The translations under genes and the position numbers were made by a program. Under the pieces are notes generated by a model. It had not been told where the DNA came from, made no database searches, and saw only the letters and a list, made by a program, of their open reading frames with translations. Shown here piece after piece: positions 1 through 5,086 of a DNA stretch of 5,086 bases (positions are counted from its first letter, which is position 1; every line of letters starts with the position of its first letter). Source of the stretch: Gemmatimonadota bacterium (GTDB lineage Bacteria; Gemmatimonadota; Gemmatimonadetes; Gemmatimonadales; GWC2-71-9); assembly GCA_003220855.1 (NCBI GenBank), contig QHTP01000110.1:1-5086 (forward strand). Reading direction: 5' to 3'.

Positions 1-1
1 G

Positions 2-304
2 TCGTCAACACCGCTAACGCCGACGCAGCAGTCTCTCTCGTTTGAGATCGCCGGTCCGTCCCGGATCGATGCCGACGGGCCCTTCAGTTGGGATGCCTTC
101 GCGTTCGGCGGATCCGGTCAATACCAATACCGGTGGGAAGTAACGCGCCAGGCGGGGCAGGCCACCACGACGACTACTGGGCCAAGCTTGTCGCTCCACG
201 TCACGGACACTGACGGAGACATCGTGTTGAGGTTGACCGTGACGTCCGGCACTCAGACACGGGTTGAGACCCTCGCGGTGAAGAATTGCATTGGTGGATG
301 TTGA
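2..304 (+). CDS. C-terminal fragment of an Ig/PKD-like domain protein (partial, 5' end missing)
   Basis: An open frame runs from the left edge (first full codon at 2) to a TGA at 302-304, giving 100 residues; the start lies outside the window. The composition is that of an extracellular beta-sandwich. A 'GPSRIDADGPFSWDAFAFGG' stretch is followed by 'GQYQYRWEV', the aromatic/Gly/Trp pattern of PKD and Ig-like repeats. Alternating beta-strand segments follow (SLSLHVTD, DIVLRLTVTSG). The chain ends in a short Cys-containing tail, NCIGGC, whose two cysteines could form a disulfide or a surface-anchoring feature. Ig/PKD modules usually sit in secreted or surface proteins and mediate adhesion or spacing; the specific role of this one cannot be told. 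It is convergent with the minus-strand operon, with 58 bp between the two stop codons. The domain type is moderately sure, and the fact that it is coding is fairly sure because codon use and protein character are consistent to the stop. Confidence 0.72.
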   Translation, partial: SSTPLTPTQQSLSFEIAGPSRIDADGPFSWDAFAFGGSGQYQYRWEVTRQAGQATTTTTGPSLSLHVTDTDGDIVLRLTVTSGTQTRVETLAVKNCIGGC

Positions 305-362
305 GGTAGGTCTGTGATGTCGGCTCGAAGCCGCGGGCCCTGCGTCCGGAGGCTCGTCCTCG
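305..362. other. Convergent intergenic gap with weak hairpins
   Basis: This 58-bp gap separates the stop codons of two converging genes. It holds a 5-bp hairpin with a 3-nt loop (CGGCT-CGA-AGCCG at 321-333) and a GGGCCC-centred palindrome just after it. There is no T-run on either strand, so neither is a convincing intrinsic terminator. They could help bidirectional termination, but that is inference. Confidence 0.3.
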
Positions 363-1082
363 TCAACCGGGCGCAGAGCCGGCCCGCAGCTGCTCGATCA
401 TTCTCACCACGCTCGAGTCCGGAGGAAGATCGAGCTCGGTCCGAAGCACATCTGCATGTTGCTGGGCGCACCGAACCGCCGCCGCCCGATCACCGATCGC
501 CACGCACGCCTCGGCCAGGTGCAGCACGGTGTCCGTATCGTAGGGCTTCAACTCGGCGGCGCGGCGCCACCACTCCACCGCTTGGTGCTTGGTCGCAGCA
601 GCCGCCGCGAGCAGGCCGAACGCTTGGGCACAACGTTCCGCCAGGCGCCTGCGCTGGTCGTCCACCCACCGCTCGAACCCTGGCGCCCCCTGCAGAAAGA
701 AGCCGTCGAGAAACGCGCCCGTGTATGACCGCACGGCCGCCTCGTGGGCGCCCGCGTCGAGGGCGTCCTCAAAATCCCACACATCGGTCGTGATCACTGC
801 CCGATTGAGACGGAGCGTTTTCTTGCCGAGGAACAGCTCCTCGCTGTCGAGGTGGCGTCGCTGGAAATAGACCAGCTGGTTCAACCCATGCCGCGCCCGC
901 TCGGTATCGCTCTCGGGCCAGAGATAGGTTTGGACTTTGTCGCGGTTCAGCCCCCTGTCACGCGCGACGGCAAGCAGCGCAAGCAGGGCCAGCCGACGGC
1001 GTCGGGTGGCCGACCCGGTCGTCGCGTGACCACCCACCAGCAGGTTCAAGCCGCCGAACGTCAAGAGACGAAGCTGCTCCAT
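363..1082 (-). CDS. BTAD-domain (SARP-type) transcriptional regulator, short form
   Basis: This 239-residue protein has the layout of a minimal SARP-type activator. Residues about 4-95 fit the OmpR-like winged-helix DNA-binding domain: LRLLTFGGL opens it, and the RRRRLALLALLA and WPES...RHGLNQLVYFQRR (about 55-76) segments match the helices usual in this class. Residues from about 100 to the end are Ala/Leu-rich helical repeats ending in DTVLHLAEACVAIGDRAAAVRCAQQHADVL, typical of a bacterial transcriptional activation domain (TPR-like). Larger family members add an NB-ARC ATPase or long TPR arrays; none is present. The ATG at 1082-1080 overlaps the stop of the upstream outer-membrane protein gene in a TAATG and has no nearby Shine-Dalgarno, so translation is probably coupled. 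Position as last gene of the operon suggests it reports or autoregulates envelope or redox functions encoded upstream; that is inference. It ends with TGA (365-363). Confidence 0.9.
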   Translation of the reverse strand: MEQLRLLTFGGLNLLVGGHATTGSATRRRRLALLALLAVARDRGLNRDKVQTYLWPESDTERARHGLNQLVYFQRRHLDSEELFLGKKTLRLNRAVITTDVWDFEDALDAGAHEAAVRSYTGAFLDGFFLQGAPGFERWVDDQRRRLAERCAQAFGLLAAAAATKHQAVEWWRRAAELKPYDTDTVLHLAEACVAIGDRAAAVRCAQQHADVLRTELDLPPDSSVVRMIEQLRAGSAPG

Positions 1083-2158
1083 TAGAACCGGTGCACATAC
1101 CCCAGGAAGACCAGGACTCTTGCGAAGTCTCCTCCGCCGCCCGGCTTACCGCCCGCCCACTCGAGCGTGTTCCGTAGGCGGTTGGCGTGCAGTCTGACCG
1201 GTACACTCAGCGTGAACGCTTCGCTGCCCCGCGTCACCGCCACCCCCGGATCGGCGAAAATGACGTAGCCCGGCTGCCGGAAGCCGTTGTCTCCGCCACC
1301 CACCACATCGTGCACCGGCAGCCCATCGATCCGCCCACCGAGACTCACCGAAATGCCCTCGTCGGGCCACAGAGCGTACGCGAGCCCCAACCGTCCCGAA
1401 TAGACATCGGGCACCGACCAGGACGAGTCGCCCGGGGACCTCGCTGACACACCGCTGACCCCACGTGGGCTGATCAGGTAGGAGCCGGACACGTACGCAA
1501 ACGCCCGCCTGAACACTTTCCTGTACGCCTGCGCCTGCAAGATGAGCCCCCATCCCCCATCCCCGGGCTCGATGCCTTGAATAGCGGTGAACGGCACCGG
1601 GCCGCTCGTCGTATAGAAGGGGCTGCTGACTGTATTGCTTCCAGTCGCTGCCTTGACGCCGGCTCCGAGCGCGACGTTTCCGTCGGGGTGCGTTGCAGGG
1701 TTCCCGAGCCACACACTGCCCACCACGCTCACGTCGCCCAGCCCGGATGACGATTGCGTGTGCCGAAGCCCATCGGGCCATATGCTCGCCGAGACCGTGC
1801 CGCTGACGAAGGGGACGGTGAGGGTCACGTTGAATCGCTCGGTCAGCGCGAACGTGGCATTGAGATCCACTGTGTGGATCTCGAAATTCAGCGGCTCGCC
1901 ATGCGGCGCCAGATCGGGACGGTTCTGGGAACCCACAAACCACTCGTCGGCCGTCAGGCGGCGGTATCCGACGGTCAGCTGCCAGGCGTGGCGCTTCAAG
2001 TAATTGAACGACTCACCTTGTCCGCCCAAACTGGGCGTTGAGAACCGTATCGGCTCTCACCCTTGCGCGAACGACTCTCTCGGCATGGCAAGGAGACCAG
2101 CCGCGATCGCCAGTCCGGCCGCCATCTGGTGCATCCGCACCCATGATGAAAGTCGCAT
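1082..2158 (-). CDS. Outer-membrane beta-barrel (channel/transporter-like) protein with an in-frame TGA after the signal peptide
   Basis: Read from the ATG at 2158, the first 33 codons form a Sec signal peptide: a basic start (MRLSSWVR), a hydrophobic core (MAAGLAIAAGLLAM) and an SFAQG cleavage region. Codon 34 is TGA (2059-2057). The same frame then continues for 324 codons to TAA at 1084-1082. The downstream part alternates Gly, aromatic and polar residues (ALTERFNVTLTVPF, EGISVSLGGRIDG, EAFTLSVPVRLHANRL) and ends in a strand closing with Phe (LVFLGYVHRF), as expected for BAM-assembled barrels. It recalls generic 'transporter' or MetA-type outer-membrane proteins; the substrate is unknown. 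The start is chosen on a strong AGGGAGG 6 nt upstream. The alternative TTG at 2029 lacks both a Shine-Dalgarno and a signal peptide. The gene lies 28 nt after the thioredoxin gene and overlaps the BTAD gene by 1 nt. It could be a pseudogene, a sequencing error, or a recoded gene; the barrel downstream shows no further damage. Confidence 0.82.
1862..1882. repeat. Perfect 9-bp inverted repeat with 3-nt spacer inside the barrel gene
   Basis: GAGATCCAC (1862-1870) and GTGGATCTC (1874-1882) are exact reverse complements separated by TGT. A T-A pair and a wobble could extend the stem by two. On the coding (minus) strand it lies in codons for EIHTVDL of the outer-membrane protein. It could be an mRNA hairpin, a protein-binding palindrome, or chance codon use. 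No second copy was noticed in the window. Confidence 0.5.
2023..2059 (-). other. In-frame TGA followed by SECIS-like hairpin (candidate recoding site)
   Basis: On the minus strand, TGA at 2059-2057 is followed after 19 nt by CGCCCA (2037-2032), loop GTT (2031-2029) and TGGGCG (2028-2023), a perfect 6-bp stem. Short outer arms CTCA (2042-2039) and TGAG (2015-2012) could add a lower stem across an uneven internal loop. Bacterial SECIS elements lie within the coding region just after the UGA and carry a G early in a small apical loop about 16-37 nt downstream. Here the loop begins 25 nt after the TGA and starts with G. The match is only geometric, and GC-rich DNA makes such hairpins often by chance. 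The alternative TTG start of the barrel lies at the top of this hairpin, which argues against efficient re-initiation there. Confidence 0.3.
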
Positions 2159-2164
2159 CTTGAG

Positions 2165-2171
2165 CCTCCCT
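2165..2171 (-). promoter_or_regulatory. Shine-Dalgarno that fixes the outer-membrane protein start
   Basis: AGGGAGG on the minus strand lies 6 nt before the ATG at 2158-2156. It is the strongest ribosome binding site seen in the window. It shows that translation is meant to begin at the signal-peptide ORF, upstream of the in-frame TGA, and not at the TTG at 2029. Confidence 0.8.
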
Positions 2172-2186
2172 ATCGTTGACAGCGCC

Positions 2187-2699
2187 TCATCGCGCCGGCA
2201 GGATCTCGGCGAGACCCCGCTCGAGTGTCTCACTGGTGATGGGACCGGGATTGACCAGGCGGACGACGCCATCGGACCCGATAAACACCGATGTTGGGAC
2301 ACCAACCATGGCGTAGAGCTTGCGTACCCGGCCCTTCCCGTCGAGCAGCACCGGAAACGGCAGCCGAAACTCGGCGGCGAACTTGCGGACGTCTTTCATC
2401 CGCTCTTGATCAGTCAAATTGATTGCCAGCACCTCGAACCCGGTTTCCTTGTGCGCCTGGTACGCCGCGACGATCGCCGGCATTTCACCGCTGCACGGCT
2501 TGCACCACGACGCCCAGAAGTTGATGAGCACCGGGTGGCCCGAGTAGTCGGAAAGGCTCGCGGGGCTCCCCGCGAGGGTCTCGAGCGTGAAGGCGGGCGC
2601 GACGCTTCCCTGCCGAAGTGGCGTTTGGGACATGAGCGACACCGCAGCGAGGCACGGTGCTGCCACCGCAAGCGACAACCGCCACGAGCGAGTTCTCAT
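2187..2699 (-). CDS. TlpA/ResA-type periplasmic thiol-disulfide oxidoreductase
   Basis: From the ATG at 2699 this is a 170-residue thioredoxin-fold protein. An N-terminal basic and hydrophobic segment (about 1-24, MRTRSWRL then AVAAPCLAAVSL) is a Sec signal or membrane anchor. The Cys at 16 follows Pro and is a poor lipobox. The AhpC/TSA-Redoxin-type domain follows: GSVAPAFTLETLAG, then VLINFWASWCKPC with catalytic Cys66 and Cys69, the WCxPC form usual in TlpA, ResA and CcmG-like proteins. The cis-Pro is Pro135 in GVPTSVFI. Such proteins reduce or exchange disulfides of exported proteins, for example during cytochrome c maturation or metal-site assembly; the partner here is unknown, with the adjacent barrel protein a candidate only by position. 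A GTG at 2708 in the same frame is an alternative start. The ATG is preferred because GGGGTG lies 6 nt upstream of it, whereas the GTG would fall within that sequence. A terminator-like hairpin immediately precedes the gene. It ends with TGA at 2189-2187. Confidence 0.94.
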   Translation of the reverse strand: MRTRSWRLSLAVAAPCLAAVSLMSQTPLRQGSVAPAFTLETLAGSPASLSDYSGHPVLINFWASWCKPCSGEMPAIVAAYQAHKETGFEVLAINLTDQERMKDVRKFAAEFRLPFPVLLDGKGRVRKLYAMVGVPTSVFIGSDGVVRLVNPGPITSETLERGLAEILPAR

Positions 2700-2713
2700 C
2701 CGCGACACCCCGC

Positions 2714-2753
2714 AAAAACAAAAAACCGACCAAGCGTATCTCGCTCAGTCGGT
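2714..2753 (-). terminator. Intrinsic terminator directly upstream of the thioredoxin gene (possible attenuator)
   Basis: In minus-strand RNA, ACCGACUGAGCG (2753-2742) pairs with CGCUUGGUCGGU (2736-2725) over 12 bp around a 5-nt loop. A U-tract of five U, one G and five U follows (2724-2714). Two of the pairs are G-U wobbles that become C-A mismatches in plus-strand RNA, so the structure is specific to the minus strand. It ends 14 nt before the thioredoxin ATG. No convincing gene lies upstream on that strand, so it either attenuates the operon or ends a short or antisense RNA. Confidence 0.85.
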
Positions 2754-2767
2754 CTCGCGATTTGCTC

Positions 2768-2808
2768 CCCTCGAGGCATAGGCGAGCCGCACGACACGCG
2801 CCTCGGGG
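2768..2808 (-). promoter_or_regulatory. Leader stem-loop upstream of the terminator
   Basis: Arms 2768-2777 and 2800-2808 form a 9-bp GC-rich stem (CCC plus CGAGGC against GCCTCG plus GGG) with one bulged base at 2771. A competing pairing, AGGCG (2780-2784) with CGCCT (2799-2803), excludes the inner part of this stem. The minus-strand segment 2789-2782 can alternatively pair with 2758-2750, which reaches into the 5' arm of the terminator. Mutually exclusive folds of this kind are expected in an attenuator leader but can also arise by chance in GC-rich DNA. Confidence 0.35.
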
Positions 2809-2833
2809 TTCATAGCATCTGAGTTGTGCTTCA

Positions 2834-2861
2834 AAGATACGCCCGGGACGTCGGTCGGCAA
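2834..2861 (-). promoter_or_regulatory. Candidate sigma70-type promoter for the thioredoxin operon
   Basis: On the minus strand TTGCCG (2861-2856) and TATCTT (2839-2834) are separated by 16 nt; each matches four of six consensus bases. Transcription would begin near 2827, giving a leader of about 128 nt that contains the hairpin and the terminator before the thioredoxin ATG. The consensus in this lineage is uncertain, so the call is tentative. Confidence 0.3.
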
Positions 2862-3018
2862 GGCGCAGCGCGTACGACCCTCTGGCCACGCTCGTTTCCG
2901 ACCCCTATGTATGGAGCTGTCCCACGCTGCGGTGCCCGCCCGCCCGCGCGGATCATGCTCGGCAGTCCCGGTGTCCGGCTCGAAACGCAATGAGGCTCCG
3001 CTCGTAGGACGACGAGAC

Positions 3019-4560
3019 ATGACCGGGTCCATCACTGCGGAATTCCTCGCGCTCCAGGAGCTGCTCGCCGGCCGCTATTCCATCGAGCGCGAGCTCGGGC
3101 GTGGCGGTATGGGGATCGTGCTGCTCGCCCGCGATGTGGCGCTCGACCGCCCGGTCGCGATCAAGCTGCTCCCGCCGCACCTCGCGACGCGCCCCGACGA
3201 GCGGGAGCGCTTCCTGCAGGAGGCGCGGACTGCCGCCGGTCTCGCGCATCCCAATATCGTGCCGATACACCTCGTCGAGGCACGTGGCGAACTGGTGTTT
3301 TTCGTGATGGGCTTCGTGGACGGCGAGACGCTGCGCGATCGGGTGGAGCGGGCCGGCCCGCTCCCGCCGCGCCTCGCCATGAAGCTGCTGCAGGAAGTGG
3401 CGTGGGCGCTGGGCTACGCGCATCAGCGCGGCGTGATTCACCGGGACGTGAAGCCTGACAACATCATGATCGAGCGCGCGACTGAGCGCGCGCTCGTCAC
3501 CGACTTCGGGATCGCGCTCGGGAGACGCGCGGCCGAGAGCGCGGGCGGCCCGGTGGTCGGGACCGCACGCTACATGAGCCCCGAGCAGGCGTGCGGCGAG
3601 CCCGTGGACGCGCGCAGCGACCTCTACTCCTTGGGCGCGACCTTCTTCTACGCGCTCACCGGCCGGGCACCGTTCGAGGGTGCCAACCTGCCCGCGATCC
3701 TCACGAAACACGTCAATGAGACCGCCCCCCTGGTTCAGGCCGTCCGGCCGGACGTGCCCGCCAAAGTGGGCGCCGTGGTCGACCGCTTGCTCCGCAAAGC
3801 GCCGTCCGAGCGGTTTCAGACGGGGGACGATGTCGCGCGGGTCGTGGGCGAAGTGCGGGGTCGGGACTTTCGCGCCCCGCCGCTGCTACGCGCCTTCGTG
3901 CGGAACGCGCAAGTCTCGACCATGGTCCTGTTGGCGTCGGCGCTCGCTGGGAAAGGGACGGGGATAATCGGGGCGATCCTCATCTTTCAACTGGTCGTCG
4001 TGGCGCGCCGACTCTTGAAGGATGGCTACACGTTCGGCGACATTCGGGCGGCCCTGCTTGCCGAACGGCAGGTGCAGCAGGAGGAGGACGAAGTCATCAA
4101 GCGGCGCCGCTGGTTCCTGCGGCTGGACTCGTTGTGGTACCGGGTGTGGGCCGGAAGGGCAGGACGCTCGTTCTTCCGCCTCGCAGGGTTAGGCCTCAAG
4201 GCGACCGCACGCCCGGCCCTACCCTCGGTCGAGCGGACCGAGCTCGTACTGGGACACTCGGCGCTCTCCGCGTATAAGGCGCTGCCGAAGGAGGAGCGGC
4301 GCCAGGCGCGGGACCTCCCGGACGTGCTCGAGCGACTGGAGACCGGGGCGGAGGCACTGCGGGCAAGGGGCGACACGGGTGAATCGCTCACCGAAGCCGT
4401 GGCGGCGCTCGAACACCTGCGCCTCGCCCTCGTGAAGCGGCAGTCCGGCGTGGGGTCGCCCTCCGATCTCACGCTCGTTCTCGAGCGCGCGAAGGAGATC
4501 GGGGACCACGTCGAGCGCCGGCTTGCGGCGGTGGCTGAAGTGCAGGCGCTCCTCGAGTAG
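3019..4560 (+). CDS. Transmembrane Ser/Thr protein kinase (Hanks type, PknB-like) with unrecognised C-terminal region
   Basis: The protein is 513 residues long from the ATG at 3019 (AGGA at 3006-3009, 9 nt upstream). Residues about 20-280 are a complete kinase domain: glycine loop LGRGGMG (26-32), catalytic VAIK Lys49, alpha-C Glu68, HRDVKPDN with Asp143 and Asn148 (an RD-type kinase), DFG at 162-164, and SPE at 187-189 with Thr182 and Ser174 in the activation loop. All residues needed for phosphotransfer from ATP to Ser/Thr are present. A hydrophobic stretch at about 299-329 (VSTMVLLASALA and GIIGAILIFQLVVVA) could be one membrane segment or a short hairpin. The last 180 residues are charged and helical, with likely coiled coil near the end (LERLETGAEALRARG; LERAKEIGDHVERRLAAVAEVQALLE). 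They show none of the PASTA, TPR, WD or beta-propeller sensor modules common in such kinases. An in-frame extension to 2824 is possible, but its sequence is unlike kinase N-termini. The gene precedes the ECF sigma gene by 127 bp on the same strand. It ends with TAG. Confidence 0.96.
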   Translation: MTGSITAEFLALQELLAGRYSIERELGRGGMGIVLLARDVALDRPVAIKLLPPHLATRPDERERFLQEARTAAGLAHPNIVPIHLVEARGELVFFVMGFVDGETLRDRVERAGPLPPRLAMKLLQEVAWALGYAHQRGVIHRDVKPDNIMIERATERALVTDFGIALGRRAAESAGGPVVGTARYMSPEQACGEPVDARSDLYSLGATFFYALTGRAPFEGANLPAILTKHVNETAPLVQAVRPDVPAKVGAVVDRLLRKAPSERFQTGDDVARVVGEVRGRDFRAPPLLRAFVRNAQVSTMVLLASALAGKGTGIIGAILIFQLVVVARRLLKDGYTFGDIRAALLAERQVQQEEDEVIKRRRWFLRLDSLWYRVWAGRAGRSFFRLAGLGLKATARPALPSVERTELVLGHSALSAYKALPKEERRQARDLPDVLERLETGAEALRARGDTGESLTEAVAALEHLRLALVKRQSGVGSPSDLTLVLERAKEIGDHVERRLAAVAEVQALLE

Positions 4561-4687
4561 CGGCCTCGGCTGCTGCGCCGCTCCTTCCATTGGCGATCCG
4601 GCGGGCGTGCGGCCGCCCCCTCCTCTAGCGCGTCGTCATATAAGATCCCCCGTCGACACACCAATTCCTGACACCACCGAGCGCGCG
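4561..4687 (+). other. Gap between kinase and sigma factor genes
   Basis: A 6-bp inverted repeat with a 12-nt loop (AGCGGC 4559-4564, GCCGCT 4577-4582) starts within the kinase stop codon. A second GC-rich repeat follows (GGCGG 4600-4604, CCGCC 4613-4617). Neither has a T-run. TATAAG at 4639-4644 resembles a -10 element 43 nt before the sigma factor ATG, but no -35 is visible, so readthrough from the kinase gene and a separate promoter are both possible. Confidence 0.3.
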
Positions 4688-5086
4688 ATGTCGCCCGAGG
4701 CCCTGGAGCGAGAGCTCGATCAATTGCATTCCGCGGCGTTCGGTTGGGCCCTCGCCTGCTGCGCGGGCGATCGCCCCGCCGCCGAGGATGCGCTCCAGGC
4801 GAGTTACCTGAAGATCCTGGATGGGCGGGCCCGGTTCGACGGGCGCGCGAGCTTTCGGACGTGGCTCTTCGCCGTCGTGCGCTACACCGCGGTCGGGCTG
4901 CGGCGCCGCGCGGCGTTCCGCCGCTGGCTGCCGCTCGCCGTCCTGGGCGGGACGTCCGACGGCCGGCCCGACCCGGCGGCCATGGTGGCGCGCGCCGATG
5001 CGACCCGCCGGCTGACGGCGGCGCTCGACTCGCTGCCGCGGCGGCAGCGCGAGGTGCTGCACCTGGTGTTCTACCAGGACCTGACC
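4688..5086 (+). CDS. ECF-type RNA polymerase sigma factor (partial, 3' end missing)
   Basis: A frame open from the ATG at 4688 to the right edge gives 133 residues. Region 2 is recognisable at about 18-74: AAEDALQASYLKIL (31-44) is the region 2.1-2.2 core-binding segment, and RASFRTWLFAVVRYTAVGLRRR (53-74) is the region 2.3-2.4 segment that melts and reads the -10 element. A linker rich in Pro, Gly and Ala (about 80-100) leads to region 4, seen as RRLTAALDSLPRRQREVLHLVFYQDLT (107-133), where the window ends just before the helix-turn-helix. Full ECF factors are usually 160-200 residues, so perhaps 30-60 are missing. The usual acidic residue after the region 2.2 Gln (QE or QD) is Ala here, followed by Ser39 (QAS). 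No strong Shine-Dalgarno precedes the ATG, but it is the first in-frame start after the kinase gene. Position just downstream of a Ser/Thr kinase suggests possible phospho-control; this is inference. Whether an anti-sigma gene follows cannot be seen. Confidence 0.93.
   Translation, partial: MSPEALERELDQLHSAAFGWALACCAGDRPAAEDALQASYLKILDGRARFDGRASFRTWLFAVVRYTAVGLRRRAAFRRWLPLAVLGGTSDGRPDPAAMVARADATRRLTAALDSLPRRQREVLHLVFYQDLT

Larger units (their letters stand above)
2700..3018. other. Divergent intergenic region between the thioredoxin operon and the kinase gene
   Basis: About 320 bp separate the two divergent starts. The left half holds minus-strand leader elements: a candidate promoter (2834-2861), a hairpin (2768-2808) and an intrinsic terminator (2714-2753). 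The right half (about 2862-3018) should carry the kinase promoter. The only -10-like word noticed is TATGTA at 2906-2911, without a clear -35, so no call is made. Open frames crossing this region have poor protein character. Confidence 0.6.

Noticed and set aside
1082..2029. Outer-membrane protein beginning at TTG 2029
   Set aside because: This start would leave the barrel without a signal peptide, has no ribosome binding site, and the codon lies at the top of a stable hairpin.
2057..2059. Genome-wide reassignment of TGA to a sense codon
   Set aside because: TGA ends the left-edge gene, the thioredoxin gene and the BTAD gene at natural C-termini, and Trp is encoded by TGG throughout.
2004..2822. 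Long plus-strand open frame of about 270 codons opposite the thioredoxin and barrel genes
   Set aside because: It lies antisense to a clear thioredoxin domain and a signal-peptide ORF; its product is rich in Arg, His and Pro with no domain pattern, as expected for a GC-driven shadow.
2824..3018. N-terminal extension of the kinase by 65 residues
   Set aside because: The extension is low-complexity and unlike kinase N-termini. The ATG at 3019 begins a typical segment leading into the glycine loop and has an AGGA upstream.
2745..3035. Minus-strand open frame ending inside the terminator stem, with a possible 22-residue leader peptide at its end
   Set aside because: Protein character is poor, it overlaps the kinase start, and the short version has no Shine-Dalgarno and no run of one amino acid. 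The overlap of its stop with the terminator arm was noted but is too weak for a leader-peptide call.
4559..4617. Inverted repeats after the kinase stop as an intrinsic terminator
   Set aside because: The stems are short with large loops and no T-run follows, so termination cannot be claimed.
4639..4644. TATAAG as the sigma factor promoter
   Set aside because: A -10-like word without a recognisable -35 at the right distance is not enough for a promoter call.
4026..4664. Minus-strand open frame of about 210 codons opposite the kinase C-terminus
   Set aside because: It is extremely rich in Arg and Ser, the usual antisense reading of GC-rich coding DNA, and has no domain or ribosome site.

Overview
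The window is GC-rich bacterial DNA. A long Ser/Thr kinase of a type common in soil Gemmatimonadota, a small BTAD (SARP-type) regulator and an ECF sigma factor together suggest Gemmatimonadota or a similar soil lineage. This is inference from protein style, not a database match.

Layout. (1) Positions 2-304, plus strand: the C-terminal 100 codons of an Ig/PKD-like, probably secreted protein that enters from the left edge. (2) Positions 363-2699, minus strand: an apparent three-gene operon, transcribed right to left. It encodes a periplasmic TlpA/ResA-type thioredoxin (2699-2187), an outer-membrane beta-barrel protein (2158-1082) and a BTAD regulator (1082-363). The second and third genes are coupled by a TAATG stop/start overlap. 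(3) Positions 2700-3018: a divergent intergenic region. On the minus strand it holds a candidate promoter, a leader hairpin and a near-perfect intrinsic terminator placed directly before the thioredoxin start, which looks like an attenuator. (4) Positions 3019-4560, plus strand: a Ser/Thr protein kinase with a membrane segment and an unrecognised C-terminal region. (5) From 4688 to the right edge: the first 133 codons of an ECF sigma factor, cut before the end of region 4.

The most unusual point is that the outer-membrane protein gene carries an in-frame TGA right after its signal peptide. The upstream ORF has a strong Shine-Dalgarno and a good signal peptide, and the barrel continues in the same frame after the TGA. 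A perfect 6-bp hairpin with a GTT loop starts 19 nt after the TGA, a geometry that resembles a bacterial SECIS element. A nonsense mutation or a sequencing error is the simpler explanation; selenocysteine or readthrough recoding is the exciting one. TGA is an ordinary stop in three other genes here, so a general code change is ruled out.

Working model (inference): the minus-strand operon links envelope thiol-redox chemistry, an outer-membrane channel-like protein and a cytoplasmic regulator. The kinase and ECF sigma factor form a separate signalling pair on the other strand. No tRNA, rRNA, CRISPR array, insertion sequence or attachment site was seen.
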